A stretch of 23,133 bases of DNA. Source: Nitrosopumilales archaeon. Its GTDB lineage: Archaea; Thermoproteota; Nitrososphaeria; Nitrososphaerales; Nitrosopumilaceae. Shown here piece after piece: positions 1 through 7,642 of the stretch. Below the pieces are notes generated by a model that was not told where the DNA came from, ran no database searches, and worked only from the letters and a program-made list of their open reading frames with translations. The position numbers and the translations under genes were made by a program. The stretch spans positions 1 through 23,133 of the forward strand of contig JACOWO010000003.1 of the NCBI GenBank assembly GCA_016176745.1, in the 5' to 3' direction. Within the stretch, counting starts at the first letter, position 1, and each line of letters begins with the position of its first letter.

Positions 1-652
1 CAAGGCCAAGCCTTGAGATCCTTATTGCCTCTTCAATCTTGCGTCTCATTCCACCTGTAACATCCATATCTATTTTTGAAACTTGAGGCTTTTGGTTTTT
101 CATCTCATAGATTAGATTCCTTGTTTTAAGATCAGAAAATACTCCATCTACATTTAAAACAAAAATTGACAGCCTTGGTCTAAGAGTCTTTGCAAGAATT
201 GTCATAATTTTATCGCCTGATAAGATATATGACTTTTTTTTACCATACCACAATGCATCACCAAAAGTAACTGGAACAAGATTCGATTTTGCAATATTTT
301 CAATTTCTTTTACTTTTTTGATGATTGGCATATTTCCACTCATAAAATCCGCTGGCGGAAGACAGTATGGGTTTAGTCTGTTTTTTAAAAAAGAGTCAAG
401 AATTATCTTGTTTAATGAAACCATTGAATTTTTGACTATTGCTACACCATGCTGGTTATATCTTGCAGGCCTTGTGTGCATATTGTACTTTACAGACCAA
501 TAGTGCCCAAATGAGCCTCCACCATGCACAACTACAAAAGGTTCATTTAGTTTTCTGAGGGTTTTTGCAATTTTGTCTATTGTAGATTTTCTCACAGTAA
601 GGGGTTTTCCTTTATTTGTAATAATCGAGCCTCCAAGCTTGATTAATATCAT
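1..652 (-). CDS. ipk: Isopentenyl phosphate kinase (partial, 3' end cut by window)
   Basis: ATP-dependent phosphorylation of isopentenyl phosphate to isopentenyl diphosphate, the last step of the archaeal mevalonate route to isoprenoid lipids. I translated 217 codons from an ATG at 652. The N-terminus MILIKLGGSIITNKGK is the amino-acid-kinase phosphate loop with the IPK lysines. GGGSFGH (residues 44-50) carries the histidine that is catalytic in the family, followed by Y-W. LSGDKI and NVDGVFS, then DVTGGM near the window edge, are the nucleotide-binding motifs of the fold. The family is about 245-260 aa, so roughly 30-45 C-terminal residues lie outside the window. It sits 40 bp downstream of mevalonate kinase on the same strand, which fits the pathway. 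The DVTGGM and GGGSFGH motifs together make a different amino-acid kinase (UMP or acetylglutamate kinase) unlikely. Confidence 0.93.
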   Translation of the reverse strand, partial: MILIKLGGSIITNKGKPLTVRKSTIDKIAKTLRKLNEPFVVVHGGGSFGHYWSVKYNMHTRPARYNQHGVAIVKNSMVSLNKIILDSFLKNRLNPYCLPPADFMSGNMPIIKKVKEIENIAKSNLVPVTFGDALWYGKKKSYILSGDKIMTILAKTLRPRLSIFVLNVDGVFSDLKTRNLIYEMKNQKPQVSKIDMDVTGGMRRKIEEAIRISRLGL

Positions 653-692
653 GTTTGTTTTCAAATAATTGAACAGTTAAAATGTATCTGAT

Positions 693-1655
693 TTAGGATT
701 CGATCTTGTGCTGTAATCCAGTTGTATCAATTTTGACTGAAAAACACTCGTAGTTTTTGTTTGAAAACACATCCATTGTTTTATTGAGGTTTGACTCATC
801 AGCTAGTGCTATGATGCACCCACCATCACCTGCCCCAGTAATCTTTGATCCAAAAGATGTACTGTTTGCAAGTTTTATCATAGAACCAAGTTTTTCATTA
901 GAAACTCCAATCTGTTCTAAATAATTTTGATTTTGTGACATGAGCTTACCAAGAGATACTAGTTCATTTTCCTTTAGAGACTTGATTGCCATTTCGACAA
1001 GCTCTGATTCTTGTGCACACAAATTTGAAAATACATCACTTTTTTCTTTGAACTTTTTTACTTTGGAAACAACTGCATCAGTTGAATGGGAAATTTTTGA
1101 GTTTGCGATAACAAGATGGAACTTTGGTTTTACATCAAGTCTCTTGTAACCATTCTTTTTGTCATACTCGATTAATCCACCAAATGTACAGACGGTACAA
1201 TCTGCACCCGATGTTTCTTTAAAGATAGTTCGTTCTGCGTCGATTGCCATTTTCAATATTTCATCTGGAAAATTATTTCCAAACAAACCCATAATCGATG
1301 AGGAAGCTGCAACACAACAAGCAGATGAAGATCCCAAACCTACACCTGAAGGCACATGTGAATCAATTGTAATATCCAAGCCGCCTTTGAAAGAATGTTT
1401 TTGAATGGTTTTTTTTGCGATATAAAAAAAGGGGCGAAAAACCTCTTTTGTTTTTTCATATTGTGTAGAAATAGGAATACTTGATCTGGCTATAGTTGAT
1501 CTTATAGTAACTTTATCGTCATCTGTTTTTGTTGTTGTAACTGTAATTCGTTTGTCTATTGCAGCAAGAATTGCCTTGACACCATACACTACAAAGTGCT
1601 CGCCAAATAGAATTGCCTTTGCGGGAGAAGACGATATAGACTTCAAAGAAAACAA
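693..1655 (-). CDS. mvk: Mevalonate kinase (GHMP kinase family)
   Basis: Phosphorylates mevalonate to 5-phosphomevalonate in the cytoplasm for isoprenoid lipid synthesis. The 320-aa length is normal for archaeal enzymes. Visible motifs: SSPAKAILFGEHFVVYG near the N-terminus (substrate-binding motif 1, with E19-H20); PSGVGLGSSSACC (residues 102-114), the GHMP phosphate loop; ETSGADCTV with D152 as the likely catalytic base; and KITGAGDGGC (271-280), motif 3. The start is TTG at 1655, overlapping the MEMO reading frame by 13 bp. An alternative TTG at 1646 makes a 4-base TTGA stop/start overlap with MEMO and would give 317 aa; I cannot decide between them. It lies between MEMO and isopentenyl phosphate kinase in one minus-strand operon. 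Confidence 0.94.
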   Translation of the reverse strand: MFSLKSISSSPAKAILFGEHFVVYGVKAILAAIDKRITVTTTKTDDDKVTIRSTIARSSIPISTQYEKTKEVFRPFFYIAKKTIQKHSFKGGLDITIDSHVPSGVGLGSSSACCVAASSSIMGLFGNNFPDEILKMAIDAERTIFKETSGADCTVCTFGGLIEYDKKNGYKRLDVKPKFHLVIANSKISHSTDAVVSKVKKFKEKSDVFSNLCAQESELVEMAIKSLKENELVSLGKLMSQNQNYLEQIGVSNEKLGSMIKLANSTSFGSKITGAGDGGCIIALADESNLNKTMDVFSNKNYECFSVKIDTTGLQHKIES

Positions 1656-2476
1656 ATGGAGGCATAGCCTACAACTGAACTCTTTTCGCCTGTAACATCG
1701 CCACTTGTAGCATATTTTAGCAGCTTTCCCTTTGTGGCTCCAAGATCCTTACATGCTGCCATAGTTGTTGCCATGGCACCATATCCACACGCGCTGACTC
1801 TCTTTTGTTCAAGAACATCATAGAATTTTTTTAAATCCAATTTCAGAATCGGCTCAATTAACGCCTCGTCTTGTTTATGTGCAAAATCATTTGGCTCGTA
1901 ATGTGTGAAATCAGATGATCCTACAATCATTGTTTTTTTGCTTTTTGCAATTTTTGCAATAGCTGAACCAAGCTGTGTTGCCATCTCATAACTTTGGTCA
2001 ACTAAAATTATTGGCAAGATCTTAAACTTTGGATAAATTTTTTGCAACATTGGGATCTGGACCTCCAAGCTATGGTCCTTTGTATGTGAAAAAAAATCTA
2101 GCTCAACAATATCGCAAATTTTTGCAAGTTCCTTTGCAGCTTCAGAGTCTACCTCTACTTGTCCTAAGGGAGTTTGCCATATTCCATCTTTCATTGCAGC
2201 AACATTGCAACCAATGCCCCAGTGATTTGGACCTAAAATGATGACAAGCTCTGGGATGTATGATGAGATCAAATAGTACGAGTTTGCTGCAATTGGACCT
2301 GAATACATGTATCCTGCATGTGGGCAAATAATTCCATAGATCTGCTCTTTTGTATCGGATGGCGGTTCTTTGCCTGGACCATACTTGTGTAAAAAACACT
2401 CATCAATCGAGGCATCAAGTTCATTTTTTTCACCAGGATAGAACATGCCGGCAACTGCCGGAGTTCTTATCTGCAT
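1643..2476 (-). CDS. MEMO1/AmmeMemoRadiSam-family protein
   Basis: 277-aa member of the MEMO family, structurally related to extradiol dioxygenases. Its biochemical role in archaea is not established; human MEMO1 is a copper/iron-binding redox protein. Conserved residues are in place: CPHAGYMYSG (H53), LGPNHWG (H85), the HTKDHSLEVQIP block (H135), SSDFTHYEP (H192), and SACGYGAM (C230), matching the family's three histidines and one cysteine. The ATG at 2474-2476 overlaps the rpsB stop by one base (TAATG), and its 3' end overlaps mevalonate kinase, so the gene is translationally coupled on both sides. Its place directly before mevalonate kinase recurs in archaeal genomes as I know them and suggests a link to isoprenoid synthesis, but this is association only. 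Confidence 0.92.
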   Translation of the reverse strand: MQIRTPAVAGMFYPGEKNELDASIDECFLHKYGPGKEPPSDTKEQIYGIICPHAGYMYSGPIAANSYYLISSYIPELVIILGPNHWGIGCNVAAMKDGIWQTPLGQVEVDSEAAKELAKICDIVELDFFSHTKDHSLEVQIPMLQKIYPKFKILPIILVDQSYEMATQLGSAIAKIAKSKKTMIVGSSDFTHYEPNDFAHKQDEALIEPILKLDLKKFYDVLEQKRVSACGYGAMATTMAACKDLGATKGKLLKYATSGDVTGEKSSVVGYASICFL

Positions 2477-3099
2477 TATTCTATTTCCTCTTCCGTTATC
2501 TTTGTTTCAAAATCATCGATTTCGTATTTCATCTGCTCATCGGTTCTTAGCCTACCGCCGTCAATGAGAATTTCGCGTGCCAAGAGCCAATAAATGGTAG
2601 CAAGAGACTTTCTCCCTCTATTGTTTGCAGGAATTACAAGATCTATCTTTGATGTCACATTATCTGTATTGGAAATTCCAACAACAGGAATGCCTGCATT
2701 TGTAGCCTCAATTACTGCCTGTGCATCAACTTGTGGGTCCGAGATAACAACAAGCTGTGGTTCTGTATAGAAAGGAAGAGATGGGTTAGTAAGAGTTCCA
2801 GGCATGAATCTACCTAGTCTCATTTTTGCACCTATCAATTCGCAGAACTTTTCAATTGGAGTATTGGCATATTCTCTAGCTGAGCAAACCAAAACCGTTT
2901 CGATATCAAATCGATTGATGAACTTTGCAGCAGTTTGAATTCTTACTAGCGTAAAGTCTAGATCAATCATGTAAAGTCCTTCAGGACTTGCCTTTGTGAT
3001 AAAAGGCAGCATGAACTTTGTTTTTACCTGAGTTCCTACTCTGATTCCTGTTGAGAGGATTTTTTTCTTAATATCATCAGTTTGGCTTTGCTGGCTCAT
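2476..3099 (-). CDS. rpsB: 30S ribosomal protein S2
   Basis: Small-subunit ribosomal protein of the archaeal/eukaryotic uS2 (SA) type. It is 207 aa with a typical archaeal architecture. Diagnostic stretches are GTQVKTKFMLPFI near the N-terminus, PQLVVISDPQVDAQAVIEA in the middle, and GIPVVGISNTDNVTSKIDLVIPANNRGRKS towards the C-terminus, which is the classic S2 signature around the D-P and N-N-K/R motifs. The C-terminus is acidic (DDFETKITEEEIE). ATG start at 3099, 10 bp after the enolase stop, and a one-base overlap with the downstream MEMO gene. The rpoN-eno-rpsB order is that of the widespread archaeal ribosomal cluster. Confidence 0.97.
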   Translation of the reverse strand: MSQQSQTDDIKKKILSTGIRVGTQVKTKFMLPFITKASPEGLYMIDLDFTLVRIQTAAKFINRFDIETVLVCSAREYANTPIEKFCELIGAKMRLGRFMPGTLTNPSLPFYTEPQLVVISDPQVDAQAVIEATNAGIPVVGISNTDNVTSKIDLVIPANNRGRKSLATIYWLLAREILIDGGRLRTDEQMKYEIDDFETKITEEEIE

Positions 3100-3109
3100 T
3101 TTCGTGTTT

Positions 3110-4345
3110 TTAAAGTTGTGCCATACCGCGTATTAAATCATGCTCTGATAGTCTGATGAGTTCATTTAGTTTTGAGACCCTTTCTCCACCAACAACTCCT
3201 ACTTTGAGCATTTTTGAATTTGTTGCAATTCCAATATGCGAAATATGAGAGTCGGTTGACTCGCCAGATCTATGTGACGTAATTAGACTGATGTTGTTAT
3301 TGTTTGCTTCATCTGCAAATTCTAATGCATCATACAAGCTTCCAGCTTGATTTACTTTTAAAATTGCAGCATTGCATGATTTTAGCTTGATTGCTTTTTT
3401 GAGTATTTGCTTGTTTGTTACAGTCAGATCATCACCTGTTATCAAAACTTTTGGAAACTTTGCTGTAAGCTCTGCCATGTCCTCAAATGCTTCTTCATGA
3501 ATCGCATCTTCTGCATAGATTAGCTTGTATTTTTCTATAATCTTTGATGCAAACTCTATCTGTTTTTTTGGTGTATGTTCAAATCCTACTCTATCATACA
3601 CATAGAGTTTTTTTTTCTCATCCCACTGGGTTGATGAGGCAAAGTCAACGCCAAGAGAAACCTCCTTTCCTAGCGTATAACCTAAATCCTCAATAGCGTT
3701 TGCAGAAAGCTCTAGTGCTTTATCGTTGTCAAGCTTTGGAGCCCAAGCGCCCTCATCTCCTCTGCCGTTTGTAAAGCTAGGATCTTCTTTTTCCAAAACA
3801 TCACGAAGCTCTTTGTGTACTGCTAGGTTTGTTTCAATGGCCTCACGAATTGATTTTGCGCCATTTGCACAAACCAAAATCTCTTGAATATCTGGAGTAC
3901 CAGGGCCTGCATGAGCTCCACCTCCTAAAATATTACCTAGTGGATAAGGAAAACTCCAATCTTTTTTCTTTGATATTATTTTGAATATGGGCTCGCCAAT
4001 CGTTCTTGCAGCTGATTCTATTGATGCAATTGACAACGCAAATGCAAATGCACCGCCTACTTTTGCATAGTTTGGTGTAGAATCAATCATTCGAATTGCA
4101 TCATGAATTGTTTTAGGATCAGATGCATCAAGTCCAATAAACTTTTTTATGTTGTTATTTAGCTGTTGTAGGCTTTCTTCTGGCTTGCCATTTGGAAAAC
4201 TTGTTGCTTCATTTTTTCCCACACTTGCACCTGAAGGGGCACATGTTCTTCCAAGATATTGATTATCCGAAATGACATCGATTTCTATTGTTTTATTTCC
4301 TCTGCTGTTGTAAATTAATCGTCCTTTAACTGCTGTAATTGGCAA
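3110..4345 (-). CDS. eno: Enolase (phosphopyruvate hydratase)
   Basis: Interconverts 2-phosphoglycerate and phosphoenolpyruvate in the cytoplasm; in an autotroph it mainly serves gluconeogenesis. 411 aa, close to family length. Visible functional positions: substrate loop SGAS (38-41); DIQE (E155); GDEGAW (D197-E198), the catalytic glutamate region, with A-W where most enolases have G-F; metal ligands in VDFASS (D234), YAED (E279) and GDDLTVT (D305); ILKVNQAG (K330); SHRSGES (357-363); and K381 before VGVVGGERVSKLNELIRLSE. The start is TTG at 4345, one base after the rpoN stop; no in-frame ATG gives a complete N-terminus, and MPITAVKGRLIYNSRGNKTIE matches the family start. Second gene of the rpoN operon. 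Confidence 0.96.
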   Translation of the reverse strand: MPITAVKGRLIYNSRGNKTIEIDVISDNQYLGRTCAPSGASVGKNEATSFPNGKPEESLQQLNNNIKKFIGLDASDPKTIHDAIRMIDSTPNYAKVGGAFAFALSIASIESAARTIGEPIFKIISKKKDWSFPYPLGNILGGGAHAGPGTPDIQEILVCANGAKSIREAIETNLAVHKELRDVLEKEDPSFTNGRGDEGAWAPKLDNDKALELSANAIEDLGYTLGKEVSLGVDFASSTQWDEKKKLYVYDRVGFEHTPKKQIEFASKIIEKYKLIYAEDAIHEEAFEDMAELTAKFPKVLITGDDLTVTNKQILKKAIKLKSCNAAILKVNQAGSLYDALEFADEANNNNISLITSHRSGESTDSHISHIGIATNSKMLKVGVVGGERVSKLNELIRLSEHDLIRGMAQL

Positions 4346-4346
4346 A

Positions 4347-4583
4347 TTACTCTAGCTCAGTTTGGACTTCAAGATGCCTTCGTCTTATTGCCTCATAGAA
4401 TGGAACAACTTGCTGAATGGTCTCAACTGATGTTATTAGCATTCTTCTGCAACAGTACCTCTTAACACCTAAAGAATCTAGGACCTTTGCAGCATCCTCA
4501 CCAGAACGAACTTTGTTTTGGTAATCTTCAAACTTGTCTGCAATTAGGTTACCACAGGTAAAACATCTAACTGGTACAAGCAT
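4347..4583 (-). CDS. rpoN: DNA-directed RNA polymerase subunit N
   Basis: Small zinc-binding subunit (homologue of eukaryotic RPB10) of archaeal RNA polymerase. 78 aa from the ATG at 4583. The zinc ligands are the N-terminal CFTCG and the downstream RYCCRRM pair, with the usual NLIADKFEDY and GVKRYCC blocks between. A TTG three codons upstream (4592) is possible, but the TATA-like TTTTTATAATC on the minus strand (4605-4615) is centred about 27 bp before the ATG, which fits a leaderless start there. The C-terminal tail (after residue ~55) is longer than the minimal ~65-aa archaeal form. First gene of the minus-strand operon running through isopentenyl phosphate kinase. Confidence 0.96.
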   Translation of the reverse strand: MLVPVRCFTCGNLIADKFEDYQNKVRSGEDAAKVLDSLGVKRYCCRRMLITSVETIQQVVPFYEAIRRRHLEVQTELE

Positions 4584-4604
4584 GTTTTGCAAATGTAATC
4601 AAGG

Positions 4605-4615
4605 ATTATAAAAAC
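4605..4615. promoter_or_regulatory. TATA element possibly shared by rpoN and tRNA-Leu
   Basis: The sequence gattataaaaa reads as TATA on both strands. Its centre is about 27 bp from the rpoN ATG on the minus strand and about 23 bp from the first base of tRNA-Leu on the plus strand. No other good TATA box lies in the 50-bp divergent gap, so the two promoters probably overlap here. Confidence 0.6.
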
Positions 4616-4633
4616 CCTGCATGAAAATTCATT

Positions 4634-4718
4634 GCGGGTGTCGCCGAGCATGGCCAAAGGCGCTAGCTTGAGGGGCTAGTCTCTCAGGAGTTCGTGGGTT
4701 CAAATCCCATCGCCCGCA
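4634..4718 (+). tRNA. tRNA-Leu (anticodon GAG)
   Basis: 85-nt class II tRNA folded by hand. The acceptor stem GCGGGTG/CGCCCGC pairs fully with one T-G wobble, with discriminator A at 4718. The D arm is GCC...GGC. The anticodon stem CTAGC/GCTAG encloses loop TTGAGGG, giving anticodon GAG for leucine codons CUC/CUU. A long variable arm (CTC...GAG) follows, as expected for tRNA-Leu. The T arm is GTGGG-TTCAAAT-CCCAT. No intron is visible, and the 3' CCA is not encoded. Confidence 0.97.
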
Positions 4719-4732
4719 TAGTTTTTGAAAAA

Positions 4733-5356
4733 TTATTTTATTTTGTTTATTGCATCAATCAGCTTTGCTCGTCTAATCTCTTCGGTAAGTGCAGATCTTG
4801 TTTCCTCTACAAGAATTCGGTTGACATCCAGCTTTTTTCGTGTCTCCTTTACAATCTTGTCATAGGTTGCAAACGGATACAAAATCAAGTACAAGTTTTC
4901 CATTATCTCAAAAAAGCGTACAGATTCAGATGTTTTTCCAATCCTAATTTTATCATAAATTAGACGCTTGAGTTCTCCAATACAATCCAAAAGACCAAGT
5001 ATGTATGATTCATTTGAGACTTCAATTGATTCAACAGATGGAATCGGTTTTCCTTCTACAATGGAAATTAGTGATGTTGCCTCAACAATTTCTTGTTCTG
5101 GGGTAACAAGGTAACGGACAAGATCACCATTTGCACTTTTCTTGTATTTTGCAAGCAACTTTTTTGCATTGAGTACATTTTTTCTAGCCAATTTTAGATC
5201 TCCTTTGTGGACTGCAATTATCGACTGGCTACACAAAATAACAATGTCTCTTGTGTTTTTGATTAGATATTCACGTGCCTGATGTGACTCTTCAAGTGAT
5301 TTTGCAATTTTATCAAGTGAACTTTTTACATTTTTTAGCAATATTTGTAGGCACAA
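4733..5356 (-). CDS. Translin-family RNA-binding protein
   Basis: All-helical 207-aa protein resembling archaeal translin/TRAX-like proteins, which bind single-stranded nucleic acid and may act in RNA processing. Supporting blocks: an N-terminal helix with AREYLIKNTRDIVILCSQSI-type spacing (the family's R-x-I-x-x-x-S-x-x-x-I pattern followed by H-x-G-D at 50-53), GLLDCIGELKRLIYDKIR (translin G-x-x-D-x-x-G-E-L-R core), and KKLDVNRILVEETRS near the C-terminus. The longest frame starts at TTG 5356. A second in-frame TTG at 5341 has the better-placed TATA (TTTATC on the minus strand, 5365-5370, 24-29 bp upstream), so the true protein may be five residues shorter. It is divergent from the hydrate epimerase gene and faces the tRNA. 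Confidence 0.8.
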   Translation of the reverse strand: MCLQILLKNVKSSLDKIAKSLEESHQAREYLIKNTRDIVILCSQSIIAVHKGDLKLARKNVLNAKKLLAKYKKSANGDLVRYLVTPEQEIVEATSLISIVEGKPIPSVESIEVSNESYILGLLDCIGELKRLIYDKIRIGKTSESVRFFEIMENLYLILYPFATYDKIVKETRKKLDVNRILVEETRSALTEEIRRAKLIDAINKIK

Positions 5357-5417
5357 AAAACCAAGATAAAGCCGTTTTCCAAAGCTCTTATTTTACGTTA
5401 ATTTTTGTCAATAGGTT

Positions 5418-6065
5418 GTGGAAATAACAGTAAAACAGATGATGCAAATCGAAGAAAACGGGCACCAAATGGGATTTTTGCGAAAATTTATGATGGAAAA
5501 TGCAGGGGCAGCTGCAGTTAGACGTCTTGTTGACAAAGTAGGTGACGTATCATCAAAAAAGGTTCTTGTTTTTGCAGGACTAGGAAACAATGGTGGCGAT
5601 GCACTAGTCATATCAAGACACTTGGCAGGATATGGTGCAGCAGTAACCCTTGTTTTACTTGGAAGTCAAGACAAGATAAAAACTGAGGAAAGTAGATGGA
5701 ATTGGCAACTTTTAGAAAAGATGAGTTCTGTAAGGCTGATCACAGGAGATACACCTCAATACTCTTTTGATGTAGATGTTATAGTTGATGGAATATTTGG
5801 AACAGGAATTTCAGGAACTATACGAGAACCGTATGCATCTGCGATTTCATTTATTAACAAATCAAAGGCCTTTAAGCTAGCTGTAGATGTGCCATCTGGT
5901 CTTGACCCTGATACAGGAAATACTGCAAACATCTGTGTCAAGGCAGACATTACAGTAACATTTCATAAAATGAAGATTGGGATGCCAAAAAGAAAGGACA
6001 TGTGTGGCAAAATCTTTGTTGAAAAGATTGGAATACCGCCAGAAGCTGAAGTTGGGGTACTATGA
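5418..6065 (+). CDS. nnrE: NAD(P)H-hydrate epimerase (YjeF N-domain)
   Basis: Epimerises the R and S forms of damaged NAD(P)H hydrate so that the S-specific dehydratase can repair it. 215 aa: only the YjeF_N Rossmann-like domain is present, whereas most archaea carry a fused epimerase-dehydratase of about 470-500 aa; any dehydratase must be encoded elsewhere. Visible motifs: EENGHQMGF, GLGNNGGDALVISRHL (54-69) at the nucleotide site, VDGIFGTGISG, and VDVPSGLDPDTG. Start GTG 5418, with TTATTTTA (5388-5395) about 27 bp upstream. The stop overlaps the ATG of the next gene by 4 bp (ATGA), so the two are co-translated. Confidence 0.93.
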   Translation: MEITVKQMMQIEENGHQMGFLRKFMMENAGAAAVRRLVDKVGDVSSKKVLVFAGLGNNGGDALVISRHLAGYGAAVTLVLLGSQDKIKTEESRWNWQLLEKMSSVRLITGDTPQYSFDVDVIVDGIFGTGISGTIREPYASAISFINKSKAFKLAVDVPSGLDPDTGNTANICVKADITVTFHKMKIGMPKRKDMCGKIFVEKIGIPPEAEVGVL

Positions 6066-6568
6066 AGGTTCACCAGCTACAGGTAGGAAACATGCAAAAT
6101 TTTACCTACATTTTAGAAGATGAGAAAACAGGCGAAGCAGTTTTAGTTGACCCATCTTGGGATCTTGATGCAGTTGAACAACTAATCACACGAAACAATC
6201 TAAAGATAAAGTATATCGTTAACACACATCATCACTTTGATCACACCATTGGAAACGAAGCAATGACAAACACTACTGGCGCAAAAATCATTCAACATGA
6301 GGCATCTACACTCAAACACGATATTATTGTAAAAGATGGTGATAAGATAAGATTTGGAGAATCTGAGGTCGTTGTATTTCATACACCTGGGCACTCAAAG
6401 GATAGCATATGTCTTGTAGGCGATGGGAAGATACTGACAGGTGATACACTCTTTGTTGGAAATTGTGGACGAGTTGATCTTCCAGATGGACTTGGACATG
6501 AAAAAGAGACAAACTTTGTAATGCAGCCCAGAACAGAAGAAGCGTTTGTTGAGCTTTTAGGAGGATAG
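6062..6568 (+). CDS. MBL-fold metallo-hydrolase, apparently internally deleted
   Basis: 168-aa protein of the metallo-beta-lactamase fold, glyoxalase II/persulfide dioxygenase-like branch. Metal ligands seen: THHHFDH (H56, H58, D60, H61), HTPGHS (H111) and TGDTLFVGNCGRVDL (D128). After VDLPDG (138-143) the chain jumps directly to LGHEKETNFVMQPRTEE, a stretch that in relatives follows a segment of roughly 35-40 residues containing the PGHxxG motif. That segment, with the last metal-ligand histidine, is missing, and the family is usually about 200-210 aa. The frame is open across the junction (about 6488-6496). ATGA overlap with the upstream epimerase; its 3' end carries the GGAGG before the CobT-like gene. 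The fold assignment is firm; activity is doubtful. Confidence 0.85.
   Translation: MKVHQLQVGNMQNFTYILEDEKTGEAVLVDPSWDLDAVEQLITRNNLKIKYIVNTHHHFDHTIGNEAMTNTTGAKIIQHEASTLKHDIIVKDGDKIRFGESEVVVFHTPGHSKDSICLVGDGKILTGDTLFVGNCGRVDLPDGLGHEKETNFVMQPRTEEAFVELLGG
6559..6564 (+). promoter_or_regulatory. Shine-Dalgarno-like AGGAGG before the CobT-like GTG start
   Basis: Inside the last codons of the MBL gene, AGGAGG lies about 7 bp before the GTG at 6572. It supports that GTG as the start of an internal operon cistron, in contrast to the leaderless first genes of operons in this window. Confidence 0.6.
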
Positions 6569-6571
6569 TTA

Positions 6572-7642
6572 GTGGCAGATATTCAGATTCTTGGTAATTT
6601 GGATAGAGGAGGAAACTTTGTTGAAGACACACAAAAAAAGAATTTTTTATTTTCTTTTGTCATATCATACACTGAAACATGTGAAATTCCAGGAATTACG
6701 GTAGCAGGTATTACGGTAGCAGGTGAAAACAAGGATCTTATCAAGTTTACACCACCTGCAGATGCAGAATTTTTGCATTATGGATCTTGCAAGTGCATAA
6801 AGGCAATTCCAATGACACCTGACGGCAAGCCAACTCCTGCACTTCTCACAAAGACAGCATTACAGGCAGCAAGTATACCGCACATTGTAATAAACTCTGG
6901 AAGCAAAATAATCCCACAAATCCCCTATATTGAAACAGGAATAAAGTTTGGGAAAAATATTTCACTAGAACCTGCACTTGATCGTTCATCTGTTTTACAT
7001 GCAGTAGACTATGGAAGAATAATTGGAAGAACACTTGCATCACTTACGGACTGTTTGGTAATTGGGGAGAGCATTCCAGGAGGGACAACTACTGCATTGG
7101 CTGTTTTAAAGGGGCTTGGAATAAACGCAATGGTAAGTTCAAGCATGCCCCATAATCCAACTGAGCTGAAAAAAAAGGTCGTCTTTGATGCACTAAAGCG
7201 ACTTGGCTCTGATGATCCTTATGAGGTTGTATCGAATGTTGGGGATCCAATGATTCCATTGGTTGCGGGAATGATCAGCTCTGCATCACAAATCACAAAT
7301 GTCATGCTGGCAGGTGGAACTCAGATGGCAGCAGTATTGGCATTTGGCAATTCGGTTGGATTTAACCAAGACAAGCTTGCAATTGGTACAACCTCATACA
7401 TAATCGAAGACAAGAGTACAAACTTTGTTGATACAATAAAGAAAATCGCTGATGTCCCAATACTCGTTGTAAACCCAAAACTTGAACACTCTAAAATTGC
7501 AGGACTAAAGGCATTTTCTGATGGGTTTGTAAAGGAGGGAGCAGGTGCTGGCGGAAGCATGATTTCAGCCATACTAAAAACTGGAATTGACACCCATACT
7601 CTTTTAGACTTAATTGAAAAAGAATATCGAAAAATTATCTGA
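6572..7642 (+). CDS. CobT-like (nicotinate-nucleotide-dimethylbenzimidazole phosphoribosyltransferase-related) protein
   Basis: 356-aa protein of the archaeal family related to bacterial CobT, which activates the lower base for cobalamin assembly; the archaeal branch (UPF0284-type) is less well characterised. Features: EPALDRSSVLHAVDYGRIIGRTLA, the Gly-rich GESIPGGTTTALAVLKGLG loop (phosphoribosyl binding in the family), VSNVGDPMIP, and the C-terminal KEGAGAGGSM motif. Residues 42-46 and 47-51 are an exact ITVAG-ITVAG repeat created by a 15-bp tandem duplication. Start GTG at 6572 with AGGAGG upstream. The 3' end overlaps the convergent glmS gene by 8 bp. Cobalamin synthesis is known in ammonia-oxidising archaea, consistent with the gene's presence. 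The exact substrate is uncertain. Confidence 0.82.
   Translation: MADIQILGNLDRGGNFVEDTQKKNFLFSFVISYTETCEIPGITVAGITVAGENKDLIKFTPPADAEFLHYGSCKCIKAIPMTPDGKPTPALLTKTALQAASIPHIVINSGSKIIPQIPYIETGIKFGKNISLEPALDRSSVLHAVDYGRIIGRTLASLTDCLVIGESIPGGTTTALAVLKGLGINAMVSSSMPHNPTELKKKVVFDALKRLGSDDPYEVVSNVGDPMIPLVAGMISSASQITNVMLAGGTQMAAVLAFGNSVGFNQDKLAIGTTSYIIEDKSTNFVDTIKKIADVPILVVNPKLEHSKIAGLKAFSDGFVKEGAGAGGSMISAILKTGIDTHTLLDLIEKEYRKII
6695..6724 (+). repeat. 15-bp perfect tandem duplication within the CobT-like gene
   Basis: attacggtagcaggt occurs at 6695-6709 and again, without a single mismatch, at 6710-6724. It adds five residues (ITVAG) in frame. Confidence 0.97.

Noticed and set aside
318..503. Plus-strand 61-aa open frame
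   Set aside because: Lies antisense inside isopentenyl phosphate kinase, which has clear motifs; it has no family resemblance.
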